A DNA stretch of 64,000 nt from Devosia faecipullorum (GTDB lineage Bacteria; Pseudomonadota; Alphaproteobacteria; Rhizobiales; Devosiaceae). The position numbers and the translations under genes are program-made. How positions within the stretch are numbered: the first letter of the stretch is position 1; each line of letters begins with the position of its first letter. The stretch covers positions 372,001-436,000 of the forward strand of contig NZ_JACDXV010000001.1 of the NCBI RefSeq assembly GCF_015158295.1, written 5' to 3'. Below, piece after piece: positions 23,737 through 32,416 of the stretch. The notes beneath the pieces were generated by a model that searched no databases, was not told the origin of the DNA, and worked only from the letters and a program-made list of their open reading frames with translations.

Positions 23737-24937
23737 GCATGCCTCCTCCTCCCCAAGCCATCCCGGTGCTGGCAATGCCCTGAAGCAGGACGCCGACATC
23801 ATCGTGGTTGGCGGCGGTCTGGCCGGCCTTGCGGCGACGATCAGCCTGGCGCGGCTGGGTCTGACGATCATTCACCTCGCGCCCCTTGCCCCGCCTGACC
23901 GGCGCACTTCGGCGCTGATGATGCCCAGCGTGGACTTTCTCCGCCGCAGCGGGCTGATCGAGGATCCCGCCACCATCGGCCACGCCCTCACCGCCATCCG
24001 CATCATCGATGCCACGCCCCGCCTGATCCGCGCGCCCGAAACCCTGTTCGACGCCACCGAAATCGGCCTGCCCGCCTTCGGCTGGAACTTCGGCAATGCC
24101 GCGCTCCTCGCCCGGTTTCAGCAAGCCGCGCCCGAGGGCGCCATTGAAACCCGTAATCTCCCCGTCACCGATTATCGGCGCGAGGGCAATCTGGGCGCGG
24201 TCACGCTGAGCGATGGCGCAATTCTGCGCGCACCGCTGGTCGTGGGCGCGGATGGCAAGAAATCCCTGATCCGCACCAAGGCGGGCATCGGCACGCGCGA
24301 GCATCCTTTCGCCCAATCCGCTCTGGTCTGCGACCTGGAGTTGGGCCGCCCCATCGGCGGCACCTCGGTGGAATTCCACTATCCCAATGGCCCCTTCACC
24401 CTGGTGCCCGCCGGCGGCAGCAAGGCCAATCTGGTCTGGATCGATGAGGAACACGTGCTCAAAGCGGCGCAAGCGGGTGGGCCGGAAACCCTCCTCGCCG
24501 CCCTCCGCGAAAAATCCCAGCGCCTGTTCGGTGCGATCAGCCTCACCTCGCCCAGCGCCATCTTCCCGCTGAGCGTGCTGAGCGTTGCCCAGGCTGGTCG
24601 CGACGGCGCGGCTCTCGTGGGGGAATCGGCCCACGCCTTCCCGCCGATCGGCGCACAGGGGCTCAATCTGGGCCTGCGCGACGTCGCCGATCTGGTGGCC
24701 TCGGTCAGCGCCACGGATCGGACCCGCCCCGATTGGGGCATCGCCGTCAGCGCCGATTATGCCGAAAGGCGCGCCGGCGACCTCCTCCGCACCGGCTCGA
24801 TCGTCGAAACCCTGTTCCGCTCGCTCCTCGCCGACATGCTGCCCAGCCAGACGATGCGCGCCGGCGGTCTCTGGGCCCTCAAGCTCCTGCCCGGCCTCCG
24901 CAAACAAGCATTCGCATTGGGCATGGGCGAACGCTGA
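23735..24937 (+). CDS. UbiH/UbiF-family FAD-dependent monooxygenase
   Basis: 400 aa from MHASSSPSHPG. The FAD fold begins DADIIVVGGGLAGLAATIS, and the second FAD motif reads ALVGESAHAFPPIGAQGLNL, as in ubiquinone-ring hydroxylases. GADGKKSLIRTKAGI is the middle nucleotide motif. Members hydroxylate 2-polyprenyl phenols during ubiquinone synthesis. Which ring position is modified cannot be told from sequence. The frame is open to 23606 but that part is not FAD-protein-like. It is divergent from terC. Confidence 0.88.
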   Translation: MHASSSPSHPGAGNALKQDADIIVVGGGLAGLAATISLARLGLTIIHLAPLAPPDRRTSALMMPSVDFLRRSGLIEDPATIGHALTAIRIIDATPRLIRAPETLFDATEIGLPAFGWNFGNAALLARFQQAAPEGAIETRNLPVTDYRREGNLGAVTLSDGAILRAPLVVGADGKKSLIRTKAGIGTREHPFAQSALVCDLELGRPIGGTSVEFHYPNGPFTLVPAGGSKANLVWIDEEHVLKAAQAGGPETLLAALREKSQRLFGAISLTSPSAIFPLSVLSVAQAGRDGAALVGESAHAFPPIGAQGLNLGLRDVADLVASVSATDRTRPDWGIAVSADYAERRAGDLLRTGSIVETLFRSLLADMLPSQTMRAGGLWALKLLPGLRKQAFALGMGER

Positions 24938-24974
24938 GACCTCCCGCCGGTCGGCCCCTTCACAATTCGTCACT

Positions 24975-24991
24975 CTCGGGCTTGACCCGAG
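24975..24991. repeat. Short palindrome CTCGGG-cttga-CCCGAG
   Basis: Inverted repeat in the 167-base gap between the UbiH-like and IalB-family genes. The same core type (TCCTCGGA / TCCGAGGA with loop CTTGA) lies inside the repeat at 44449. Related to the window's intergenic palindromes. Confidence 0.5.
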
Positions 24992-25055
24992 GGCTCTTGG
25001 GCCGCTGGTAACACCTTCGGCCAGGCTCAATATTGACTGGCCCGGCCAAAAGCAA

Positions 25056-25081
25056 AACGGGCGCGATTGCTCGCGCCCGTT
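25056..25081 (-). terminator. Rho-independent terminator of the IalB-family gene
   Basis: Arms CGGGCGCGA / TCGCGCCCG with loop TTGC, lengthened by A-T pairs. On the minus strand it is followed by TTTTGCTTTTGG. It lies 24 bases past the stop at 25105. Confidence 0.8.
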
Positions 25082-25104
25082 GCAAAAACCAATATCTGGC
25101 AGAC

Positions 25105-25821
25105 TTACTGCGCCGGCGCTTCCGCCGGGGCTTCGCCTTCGGCCGGAGCGGTTTCGCCCGCGGACAATTGCTGGCGCAGCTGTTCGGCGCGATCCTGCAA
25201 GACCTGCTCCAGAACGTTCTGGCCCGATTCCTGCTGCTGCAATTGCTCGAAGGTCAGCGAGGCGTCGCCATCATAGGTGGCGGTGAACCCGGCCAGGGTG
25301 AATTCGATGGTGAGATCCTGGTTCTGGCGGTTCTTGGCCGTCAGCTTGAGCGTGTTGCCGCGCTTGAGCGAATTGACATATTGCTCGTTGATCACCAGCT
25401 GCGCCGAGCAGGACACCGGATCGCACAGCATATAAGGCACGCGCACCGGCTTGGCATTGTCGATCTGCCAGGAGAGGCCGAAAGGCAGCAGCACCCCGAG
25501 CGGCACCGCGGCGACGGCCAGCAGGCGGCTTTCCTGGCCCGGATCGTCGCGCAACAGGAACGAGCCGAGGAACTGGCCATTGGCCAGCACCACCTGGCGC
25601 ATCAGGCAGGCCTTTTGCCCGTCTTCGAGCGGATCGCACACTTTGAGCCAGTTCTGCGAGGCCAGGCCGTCCACTGCGGCGGCAACGGCATCCACGGCGC
25701 CCTGCTCACCCGCTTCGGCGGCGGGCGCTTCGGTCGTGGTTTCCTGCGCAAAAGCCGAGACGGGCGCCAGCATCATGGCGACGGCGGCAGCACCGGCAAC
25801 GAGGTTTTTGCTGAACATCAT
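25105..25821 (-). CDS. Invasion-associated locus B (IalB) family exported protein
   Basis: 238 aa from MMFSKNLVAGAAAVAMMLAP with a Sec signal cleaved near AFAQE; AAGGA lies eight bases upstream. The IalB-type body shows NWLKVCDPLEDGQKACLMRQ, then LPFGLSWQIDNAKP and PYMLCDPVSCSAQLVI with paired cysteines. The C-terminus is a Gln/Glu/Ala/Pro-rich low-complexity tail. Periplasmic; named from a Bartonella protein but widespread in free-living alphaproteobacteria, so no virulence role is implied. Confidence 0.88.
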   Translation of the reverse strand: MMFSKNLVAGAAAVAMMLAPVSAFAQETTTEAPAAEAGEQGAVDAVAAAVDGLASQNWLKVCDPLEDGQKACLMRQVVLANGQFLGSFLLRDDPGQESRLLAVAAVPLGVLLPFGLSWQIDNAKPVRVPYMLCDPVSCSAQLVINEQYVNSLKRGNTLKLTAKNRQNQDLTIEFTLAGFTATYDGDASLTFEQLQQQESGQNVLEQVLQDRAEQLRQQLSAGETAPAEGEAPAEAPAQ

Positions 25822-25966
25822 AGAAATATCCTTGCCTTCCTTGGCGGTCCGGCGGCAGCAAGCCACCCGAAAATCTGTACTGCCCTTCAAGGGCGCAAAT
25901 CGGGCAATAACATGACCGATGGGTGTTGCCAAAACATTACGCAAACGGCGCGACGATCCGGCGGCG

Positions 25967-28900
25967 TCATGCGCCACTTTCCGCCAGTTTTGCGAGCTTT
26001 GACAGGATGGCAGCCGTTCCCTTGAGCCGCTGCTCCGGCGTCGGCCAGTTGCGCGCGAACACGAGTTTCTGATCGGGCTTGATACGCACCTGATTGCCCG
26101 GATCGCTCACCAGCTTCACCAGCCCCACCGGATTGGGGAATTCATTGCGCCGCAGCGTGATCACCGCGCCCTTGGGGCCGGCATCGACCTTTTCGACATT
26201 GGCCTGCCGGCACAGCGATTTGACCAGGATGACCTTGAGCAGCGCCTCCACCTCCTCGGGCAAGGGCCCGAAGCGGTCGATCAGTTCGGCCCCCGCCGCA
26301 TCGATGTCGCGAATATCGTTGAGATCGCCAAGCTTGCGATAAAGCTGCATGCGCAATTGCAGGTCCGGCACGTAATGCTCGGGGATCATCACCGGCATGC
26401 CCAGCGAAATGGAGGGGCTCCATTCGTTGCGGTCCTCGTATTCCTCCTCGCCGGATTTGAGCGCGGCCACGGCCTCTTCCAGCATGGCCTGATAAAGCTC
26501 ATAGCCCACTTCGCGGATATGGCCCGATTGCTCGTCGCCCAGAAGATTGCCCGCGCCGCGAATATCGAGGTCGTGGCTGGCCAGTTGGAACCCGGCCCCG
26601 AGGCTTTCCAGCGATTGCAGCACGCCCAGCCTGCGCTCGGCGGTATCGGTCAGCTTGCGGTCGGGCGGTACGGTGAACAGCGCATAGGCGCGCGCCTTGG
26701 CCCGTCCGATCCGGCCCCTGATCTGATAGAGCTGCGCCAGGCCGAAATTGTCGGCCCGATGCACGATCAGCGTATTCGCATTGGGAATATCGAGTCCCGA
26801 TTCCACGATGGTCGTGGCCAGCAACACGTCGAACTTGCCGTCATAAAAGGCGTTCATGATGTCGTCGAGTTCGCCCGGTGCCATCTGGCCATTGGCGGCA
26901 ACGAACGAGACTTCCGGCACCTGCTGGCGCAGGAATTCGGCGATGTCGGGCTGGTCCTTGATGCGCGGCACCACGTAAAAACTCTGCCCTCCGCGATATT
27001 TTTCGCGCAGCAGCGCCTCCCGGATCGAGAGCGGATCGAACGGCGAGATGAAGGTGCGGATGGCGAGACGATCCACCGGCGGCGTCGCCAGCAGCGACAG
27101 GTCGCGCACTCCGGTCAGCGCCAGTTGCAGCGTGCGCGGAATCGGCGTCGCCGTCAGCGTCAGCACATGCACATTGGCCTTGAGTTCCTTGAGCCGTTCC
27201 TTGTGACCGACGCCGAAATGCTGTTCCTCGTCGATGATCAACAGGCCCAGATCGTTGAACTTGATGGATTTCGACAGAAGGGCATGCGTGCCCACCACGA
27301 TGTCCACTTGCCCGTCGGCTAGCCCGTCCTTGGTCGCCTTGAGTTCGGCCGCCGGCACCATGCGCGAGGCATGGCGCACGCGCACCGGCAATCCCTTGAA
27401 CCGTTCGGAGAACGTCTTGAAATGCTGCCGCGCCAGAAGCGTGGTCGGCACCACCACCGCCACCTGCTTGCCCGACAGGGCCACGGCGAAGGCCGCCCGC
27501 AGAGCCACTTCGGTCTTGCCGAAGCCGACATCGCCACAGACCAGCCGATCCATGACCTTGCCGGAGGTCAAATCGTCGAACACCGCCTCGATGGCGGTGA
27601 GCTGGTCCTCGGTTTCCTCATAGGGGAAGCGCGCCGCGAATTCCTCGTAGCTGCCCGGATTGAGGTCCACCACATCGGCCTTGACCAACAGGCGCTGCGC
27701 CGCCAGCTTGATCAGCTGCTCGGCCATTTCGCGGATACGCTGCTTGAGCTTGCCCTTCTTGGCCTGCCAGGCGACGCCGCCGAGCTTGTCCAGCGTGACG
27801 CTGGCATCGTCCGAGCCATAGCGAGTCAGCAATTCGATATTTTCGACCGGCAGATAGAGCTTGGTGTCGCCGGCATATTGCAGTTCGACACATTCATGCG
27901 GCGCGCCGCCCGCCTCGATCACCTTGAGCCCGATAAACCGCCCGATACCGTGATCGACATGCACGACCAGATCGCCGGCATTGAGCGAGGCCGCCTCGGT
28001 CAGCGCGTCGCTTGCCTTCTTCTTGCGCTGCGGCCTCAGAATCCGTTCGCCCAGAATATCCTGTTCGCTGAGAACCAGCAGATCCTTGGTCTCGAAGCCG
28101 GTCTCCAGCGGCAGTACCACCAGTGAGGTGGTCGCCGCGCTGGTCGTTTCGGCGTCGCGCCAGTTCTCCGCGAGGCGCGGATTGGTCAGCCCATGATCCT
28201 TGAGCACCTGCGCCATGCGGTCCCGCGTGCCCGCGCTCCAGCAGGCGACAATGGCCCGCCTGCCCGCCCGCCGCTCCGCCAACAGCCGCTCGACCACCGC
28301 TTCGAACAGATTGATGTCTGACGCCACCCGTTCGGCGGCGAAGCTGGGCGCGATATGCCCACCGGCATCGTCGCCCTTCTGAGTCTGCGGCGACAGGAAT
28401 GGCGAAAGCTGGATCACCGAGGCCCCGGCCAGCGCTGACGGCGCCACATCGAGATCGTAGAGCAGTTCCGGCTTGACCGGCTTGTAGGGCGCGCCGGCTC
28501 CGGCCACCGGCGGCGCCAGCCGCGCCGCCTCGCGCGCCTCATAATAGTCGCGCACCTGCGCTACACGCTCGGCATAGGCTTCGGCGGCCTGGTCGTCGAA
28601 TACGAAGGGCGCGTCCCCGACATAATCGGCCAGCCGGTCCAGGTGATCGTAGAAAAAGGGCAGCCAGTGCTCGGTGCCCGAATAGCGCGATCCCCCGCTG
28701 ACCGAGGCATAGAGCGTGTCATCGACGGTATTGCCGCCGAACGCGGCCGTGTAATTCTGCCGGAAGCGGCGGATGGTCTCCTCATTGAGCACCACTTCGC
28801 TCATCGGCGTCAGCGAGATGCTCCTGAGATTGCCCGTCGTCCTTTGGCTGTCGGGATCGAATGTGCGGATGGTTTCGAGCTGGCTGCCGAAGAAATCGAA

Positions 28901-29455
28901 GCGCAGCGGCGCCTCGGCGCTGGCCGGGAACAGATCGACCAGCCCGCCGCGCACCGCAAATTCCCCGCTTTCGCGCACGGTCGGCACCCGCAGATAGCCA
29001 TTATTCGCCGCCCAGGCCGCCAGCCTGTCGCTGTCCACCACCCGGCCCACTGCCGCCGAGAAGGACATGGTTTCCACCATGGCGCGCGGCGGCAATTTCT
29101 GGATCAGCGCATTGACCGCGGTCAGCACGATGGCGCCCTTGGTCCCGCTGGTCAGCGCTGCCAGACTATTCATCCGCGCGGCAATGGTGACATTATTGGG
29201 CGAAACCCTGTCATAGGGCAGGCAGTCCCAGGCCGGCAGCGTCAGAATATTGTGCCCCGGCAGCATCGCGCCGAGCACTTCGGCCAGCCGCTGCATGCGC
29301 CGCCCGTCCCGCGCCACGAAAACCAGGCTCGCCGCATCCTCGGGCGCATCCTTCAGCCGCTGTTCGACCATCCGGCCAAGCACCACGGGCTGCATCCCAT
29401 CCGGCACGTTGGAAATGGTGCGCACCGACGGGGTGATGCTCTTTGCCTCGTTCAT
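25967..29455 (-). CDS. mfd: Transcription-repair coupling factor Mfd
   Basis: 1162 aa from MNEAKSITPSVRTISNVPDG. UvrB-like N-terminal part, then the RNA-polymerase-binding domain (LVVHVDHGIGRFIGLKVIE, YLPVENIELLTRYG) and the SF2 translocase: Walker A GDVGFGKTEVALRAAF, DEEQ box LLIIDEEQHFGVGHK, TATPIPRTLQLAL, and VVESGLDIPNANT (read as TTIVESGLDIPNANT). Releases stalled RNA polymerase and recruits UvrA. The start overlaps the sdhE stop by four bases; the frame runs further up but through sdhE. Confidence 0.96.
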   Translation of the reverse strand: MNEAKSITPSVRTISNVPDGMQPVVLGRMVEQRLKDAPEDAASLVFVARDGRRMQRLAEVLGAMLPGHNILTLPAWDCLPYDRVSPNNVTIAARMNSLAALTSGTKGAIVLTAVNALIQKLPPRAMVETMSFSAAVGRVVDSDRLAAWAANNGYLRVPTVRESGEFAVRGGLVDLFPASAEAPLRFDFFGSQLETIRTFDPDSQRTTGNLRSISLTPMSEVVLNEETIRRFRQNYTAAFGGNTVDDTLYASVSGGSRYSGTEHWLPFFYDHLDRLADYVGDAPFVFDDQAAEAYAERVAQVRDYYEAREAARLAPPVAGAGAPYKPVKPELLYDLDVAPSALAGASVIQLSPFLSPQTQKGDDAGGHIAPSFAAERVASDINLFEAVVERLLAERRAGRRAIVACWSAGTRDRMAQVLKDHGLTNPRLAENWRDAETTSAATTSLVVLPLETGFETKDLLVLSEQDILGERILRPQRKKKASDALTEAASLNAGDLVVHVDHGIGRFIGLKVIEAGGAPHECVELQYAGDTKLYLPVENIELLTRYGSDDASVTLDKLGGVAWQAKKGKLKQRIREMAEQLIKLAAQRLLVKADVVDLNPGSYEEFAARFPYEETEDQLTAIEAVFDDLTSGKVMDRLVCGDVGFGKTEVALRAAFAVALSGKQVAVVVPTTLLARQHFKTFSERFKGLPVRVRHASRMVPAAELKATKDGLADGQVDIVVGTHALLSKSIKFNDLGLLIIDEEQHFGVGHKERLKELKANVHVLTLTATPIPRTLQLALTGVRDLSLLATPPVDRLAIRTFISPFDPLSIREALLREKYRGGQSFYVVPRIKDQPDIAEFLRQQVPEVSFVAANGQMAPGELDDIMNAFYDGKFDVLLATTIVESGLDIPNANTLIVHRADNFGLAQLYQIRGRIGRAKARAYALFTVPPDRKLTDTAERRLGVLQSLESLGAGFQLASHDLDIRGAGNLLGDEQSGHIREVGYELYQAMLEEAVAALKSGEEEYEDRNEWSPSISLGMPVMIPEHYVPDLQLRMQLYRKLGDLNDIRDIDAAGAELIDRFGPLPEEVEALLKVILVKSLCRQANVEKVDAGPKGAVITLRRNEFPNPVGLVKLVSDPGNQVRIKPDQKLVFARNWPTPEQRLKGTAAILSKLAKLAESGA

Positions 29456-29730
29456 TTGCCCATCCGCGCCTGATGGTCGGCGATCACCATTTCCAGAAAT
29501 TCCCGGTCCACATGGGCCGGCGGCTCTTCCTGTCGCATCACCCAGGTGAGCAGCGGCGGATCTTCCTCGTTCATCAGCTTTTCCAGCCTGTCGAGTTCTT
29601 CGGTGCCATAGGCCTCGACATGGGCATCCGCGAACGGCCCCAGAATGAGGTCCATCTCCTTGGTGCCCCGGTGCCAAGCCCGGTAACGCAGCCGCTTGCG
29701 GCGAATAGCAATGTCCTCACCGGCCGTCAT
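29452..29730 (-). CDS. sdhE: FAD assembly factor SdhE
   Basis: 92 aa. Shows the family motif as RAWHRGTKEMDLILGPFADA (RGxxExD) and a C-terminal LEKLMNEEDPPLLTWV. Promotes covalent FAD attachment to the succinate dehydrogenase flavoprotein in the cytoplasm. It is the first gene of sdhE-mfd and divergent from recG, the arrangement usual in this order of bacteria. Confidence 0.92.
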   Translation of the reverse strand: MTAGEDIAIRRKRLRYRAWHRGTKEMDLILGPFADAHVEAYGTEELDRLEKLMNEEDPPLLTWVMRQEEPPAHVDREFLEMVIADHQARMGK

Positions 29731-29903
29731 TTGACACCCATGATCCAGTTTGTTCCCGATTTGGACGTGTCCTTTACGCGGGTTGCACCCACTTGTCAGC
29801 CCCCACCCTTGCAGCGCACCTCCTCGCTCGTGAGGCGCGACGACCGCAGATATTCCCTAGCCGGATCCTAGGAGATCGGCACCCGAAAGTGCTTGGCACA
29901 CCC

Positions 29904-29947
29904 GGCTCCTGCCCTGCCTCCCCTTCGGGGTAGGCCGGGGTGGAGCC
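29904..29947. repeat. Imperfect 44-base hairpin between sdhE and recG
   Basis: Outer arms GGCTCC / GGAGCC, inner CCCC-ttcg-GGGG with mismatches between. It sits in the 443-base gap 29731-30173, which otherwise shows no coding signal; this gap must hold the divergent sdhE and recG promoters, which were not confidently located. Confidence 0.5.
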
Positions 29948-30173
29948 GATGGGTAAGCACTATTCCGACACGCCCACCCTGCACCCATTCGCCCAGCATA
30001 GGCCGGCAACAGAAATACATGTTCATCCATCGCCTGATCTGCTGCACTCCGCATCATCGATCCGGACCTGCTCGTTATTTCCTATTGGCGCGGCACGGAC
30101 AGCAAGGCCAACAGGCAATCGCACACTTCATTCCCGCGCCGCCTTTCCCTACCCTCGCCCGAGGAGATTCGCC

Positions 30174-32282
30174 TTGTCCCGTCCCGAAACCCTCGCACCG
30201 CTCTTTCGCTCGCTGCACACCGTCAAGGGCGTCGGTGACAAACTGGCTGCGCTGCTGACCCGCTATTTCGGTGCCCCGGAGGGACAGGAAGCCATCATCC
30301 TCGATGTGCTGATGCACATGCCCTCCGGCGTCGTGGACCGCCGCCGCCAGGTCGGCATTGCCGAGGCGCATCTGCAACAGGTCGTCACCCTTCGTCTGCA
30401 CATCGACCGCCACCAGCCGCCACCGCGCGGCAAGCCGCATGTACCCCACCGCGTCTTCGCCCATGACCAGAGCGGCGACATCAACCTGGTCTTCTTCCGC
30501 GCCCAGGGCGGCTGGGTGGAAAAGGCCCTGCCGGTCGGCGAAGAGCGCTACGTCTCGGGCAAGATCGACGTCTTCAACGGCGAAAAGCAGATCACCCATC
30601 CCGACTACATCGTCGAGCCGGACAAATTCGCCACCCTGCCGCTGGTCGAGCCGGTCTATCCGCTCACCAGCGGCCTCTCGTCCAGGGCGCTGGCCAAGCT
30701 GGTCCGCCATGCCGTCGATGCTCTGCCCGATCTTCCCGAATGGATCGATGCCGAAACCATGGCCAGCCGCAAATGGCCCACCTTTGCCGACGCCATGCGC
30801 ATGGTGCATCTGCCCGAACAGCCCGGCGATGCCGAACTCTGGTCCCCTGCCCGCCAGCGCCTTGCCTATGACGAATATCTCGCCGGTCAGCTCACTTTGC
30901 AGATCGTGCGCGCGACCATGGTCACCGCGCGCGGCATCGCCCGGCGCTTTGACGGCAGCGCCACGCGAAAGGTAAACAGTCTGTTACCCTTCGCGCTCAC
31001 GGAGGGACAAAAACACGCCTTGAATGACATTCTGGGAGACCTTTCGGCCCCTGAACGCATGTCGCGGCTACTTCAGGGGGACGTGGGCTCGGGCAAGACC
31101 GTCGTCGCCCTTATGGCTATGGCTGCCATGACCGAATCCGGGGCGCAATCGGCGCTGATGGCCCCGACAGAATTGCTTGCTTCTCAACACTTTAGGACCA
31201 TAAAGCCGCTCTGTGACGCCGCCGGGATCACCTGCGCTCTGCTCACCGGGAAGATGCCAGCCGGCGAGCGACGCGCCATCCTCGCCGGCCTTGCCGATGG
31301 CAGCATCGCCACTGCCGTAGGCACCCATGCGCTGTTCCAATCCGATATACAATTCAAGGACTTGGGACTGATCGTCGTGGATGAGCAGCACCGTTTCGGC
31401 GTCCACCAGCGCCTCGCCTTGACCGACAAGGGCCGCCATACCGACCTGCTGGTCATGACCGCCACGCCGATCCCGCGCACCCTTGTCCTCACCCATTTCG
31501 GCGACATGGAAGTCAGCGTGCTCCACGAAAAGCCTGCCGGTCGCCAACCTATTGATAGCGCTGTTCTTTCCATCAACGATTATGACCGTGTCATCACCCG
31601 GCTCCAGGCCCGTCTCGCCGAAGGCGCGCAGGCCTATTGGGTCTGCCCACTGGTGGAAGAAAGCGAGACATTGCAGGTAGTTAACGCCGAAGACCGCTTC
31701 GCCGAACTACAAAAAACTTTCGGCGATTCCGTAGCGCTGGTGCATGGCCGCATGTCCGCCGCCGCCAAGCAGGCAGTGATGGATCGCTTTAAGGCCAATG
31801 AAATCAAGCTCTTGGTGGCCACGACCGTCATCGAAGTGGGCGTCGATGTGCCCAATGCCACCATCATGATCATCGAACATGCCGAGCGTTTCGGCCTCGC
31901 CCAATTGCACCAATTGCGCGGCCGCGTCGGTCGCGGCTCACAACGCTCAGCCTGTTTATTGCTGTATAAAGAACCACTTAGCGAAACCGCAAAGGCCCGT
32001 CTGGAAACGATAAAATCCACCGAAGACGGTTTCGTCATCGCCGAGAAAGACCTCGAACTGCGCGGTCAGGGCGACCTCCTCGGCACCCGCCAATCCGGCA
32101 TGCCCGGCTATCGCCTTGCGGTCCCGGACGTCCACCGCCACCTGCTCGAATTCGCCCATGACGACGCCAAGGCGCTCTTCGCCCGCAATCCCGGCCTCAC
32201 CGGCGAGGACGGCGAAAATATCCGTATCCTCTTGTATCTGTTCCGAAAACACCTGGCGATCCCGCTGATCCGGGCGGGGTAG
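30174..32282 (+). CDS. recG: ATP-dependent DNA helicase RecG
   Basis: 702 aa from a TTG codon (LSRPETLAPLFRSLHTVKGV) with GAGGAG seven bases upstream. N-terminal wedge/OB domain (VDRRRQVGIAEAHLQQVVTL), then an SF2 helicase: Walker A LLQGDVGSGKTVVALMAMA, box II LIVVDEQHRFGVHQRLALT, TATPIPRTL, and TTVIEVGVDVPNATIMII, ending with the RecG QLRGRVGRG motif. Remodels stalled replication forks. Codon use in the middle (about 30968-32040) is less G/C-biased than at both ends. Confidence 0.96.
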   Translation: MSRPETLAPLFRSLHTVKGVGDKLAALLTRYFGAPEGQEAIILDVLMHMPSGVVDRRRQVGIAEAHLQQVVTLRLHIDRHQPPPRGKPHVPHRVFAHDQSGDINLVFFRAQGGWVEKALPVGEERYVSGKIDVFNGEKQITHPDYIVEPDKFATLPLVEPVYPLTSGLSSRALAKLVRHAVDALPDLPEWIDAETMASRKWPTFADAMRMVHLPEQPGDAELWSPARQRLAYDEYLAGQLTLQIVRATMVTARGIARRFDGSATRKVNSLLPFALTEGQKHALNDILGDLSAPERMSRLLQGDVGSGKTVVALMAMAAMTESGAQSALMAPTELLASQHFRTIKPLCDAAGITCALLTGKMPAGERRAILAGLADGSIATAVGTHALFQSDIQFKDLGLIVVDEQHRFGVHQRLALTDKGRHTDLLVMTATPIPRTLVLTHFGDMEVSVLHEKPAGRQPIDSAVLSINDYDRVITRLQARLAEGAQAYWVCPLVEESETLQVVNAEDRFAELQKTFGDSVALVHGRMSAAAKQAVMDRFKANEIKLLVATTVIEVGVDVPNATIMIIEHAERFGLAQLHQLRGRVGRGSQRSACLLLYKEPLSETAKARLETIKSTEDGFVIAEKDLELRGQGDLLGTRQSGMPGYRLAVPDVHRHLLEFAHDDAKALFARNPGLTGEDGENIRILLYLFRKHLAIPLIRAG

Positions 32283-32299
32283 GCTCCAGCTCATCCCCC

Positions 32300-32365
32300 A
32301 ATCGTCACCACCCGGCCCGTCCGGGTTGTCCATGTCACCGAGAGCAGCATTGCTCGCCCGGCCGG
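32300..32365. repeat. Degenerate palindromic repeat between recG and glmS
   Basis: CACCACCCGGCCCGTCCGGG near 32307 and GCCCGGCCGGGC near 32356 are divergent copies of the two-part palindrome seen at 13322 and 55960. It lies directly after recG. Confidence 0.5.
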
Positions 32366-32367
32366 GC

Positions 32368-32402
32368 AAAAAAAGCCGGGGACCAGCATAATTATCCCCG
32401 CC
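32368..32402 (-). terminator. Terminator of glmS
   Basis: On the minus strand, arms GGGGA / TCCCC with a 12-base loop, then GGC and seven T (plus-strand A-run 32368-32374). It lies 15 bases past the glmS stop. Confidence 0.6.
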
Positions 32403-32416
32403 TCCGTCGTCGCGTG

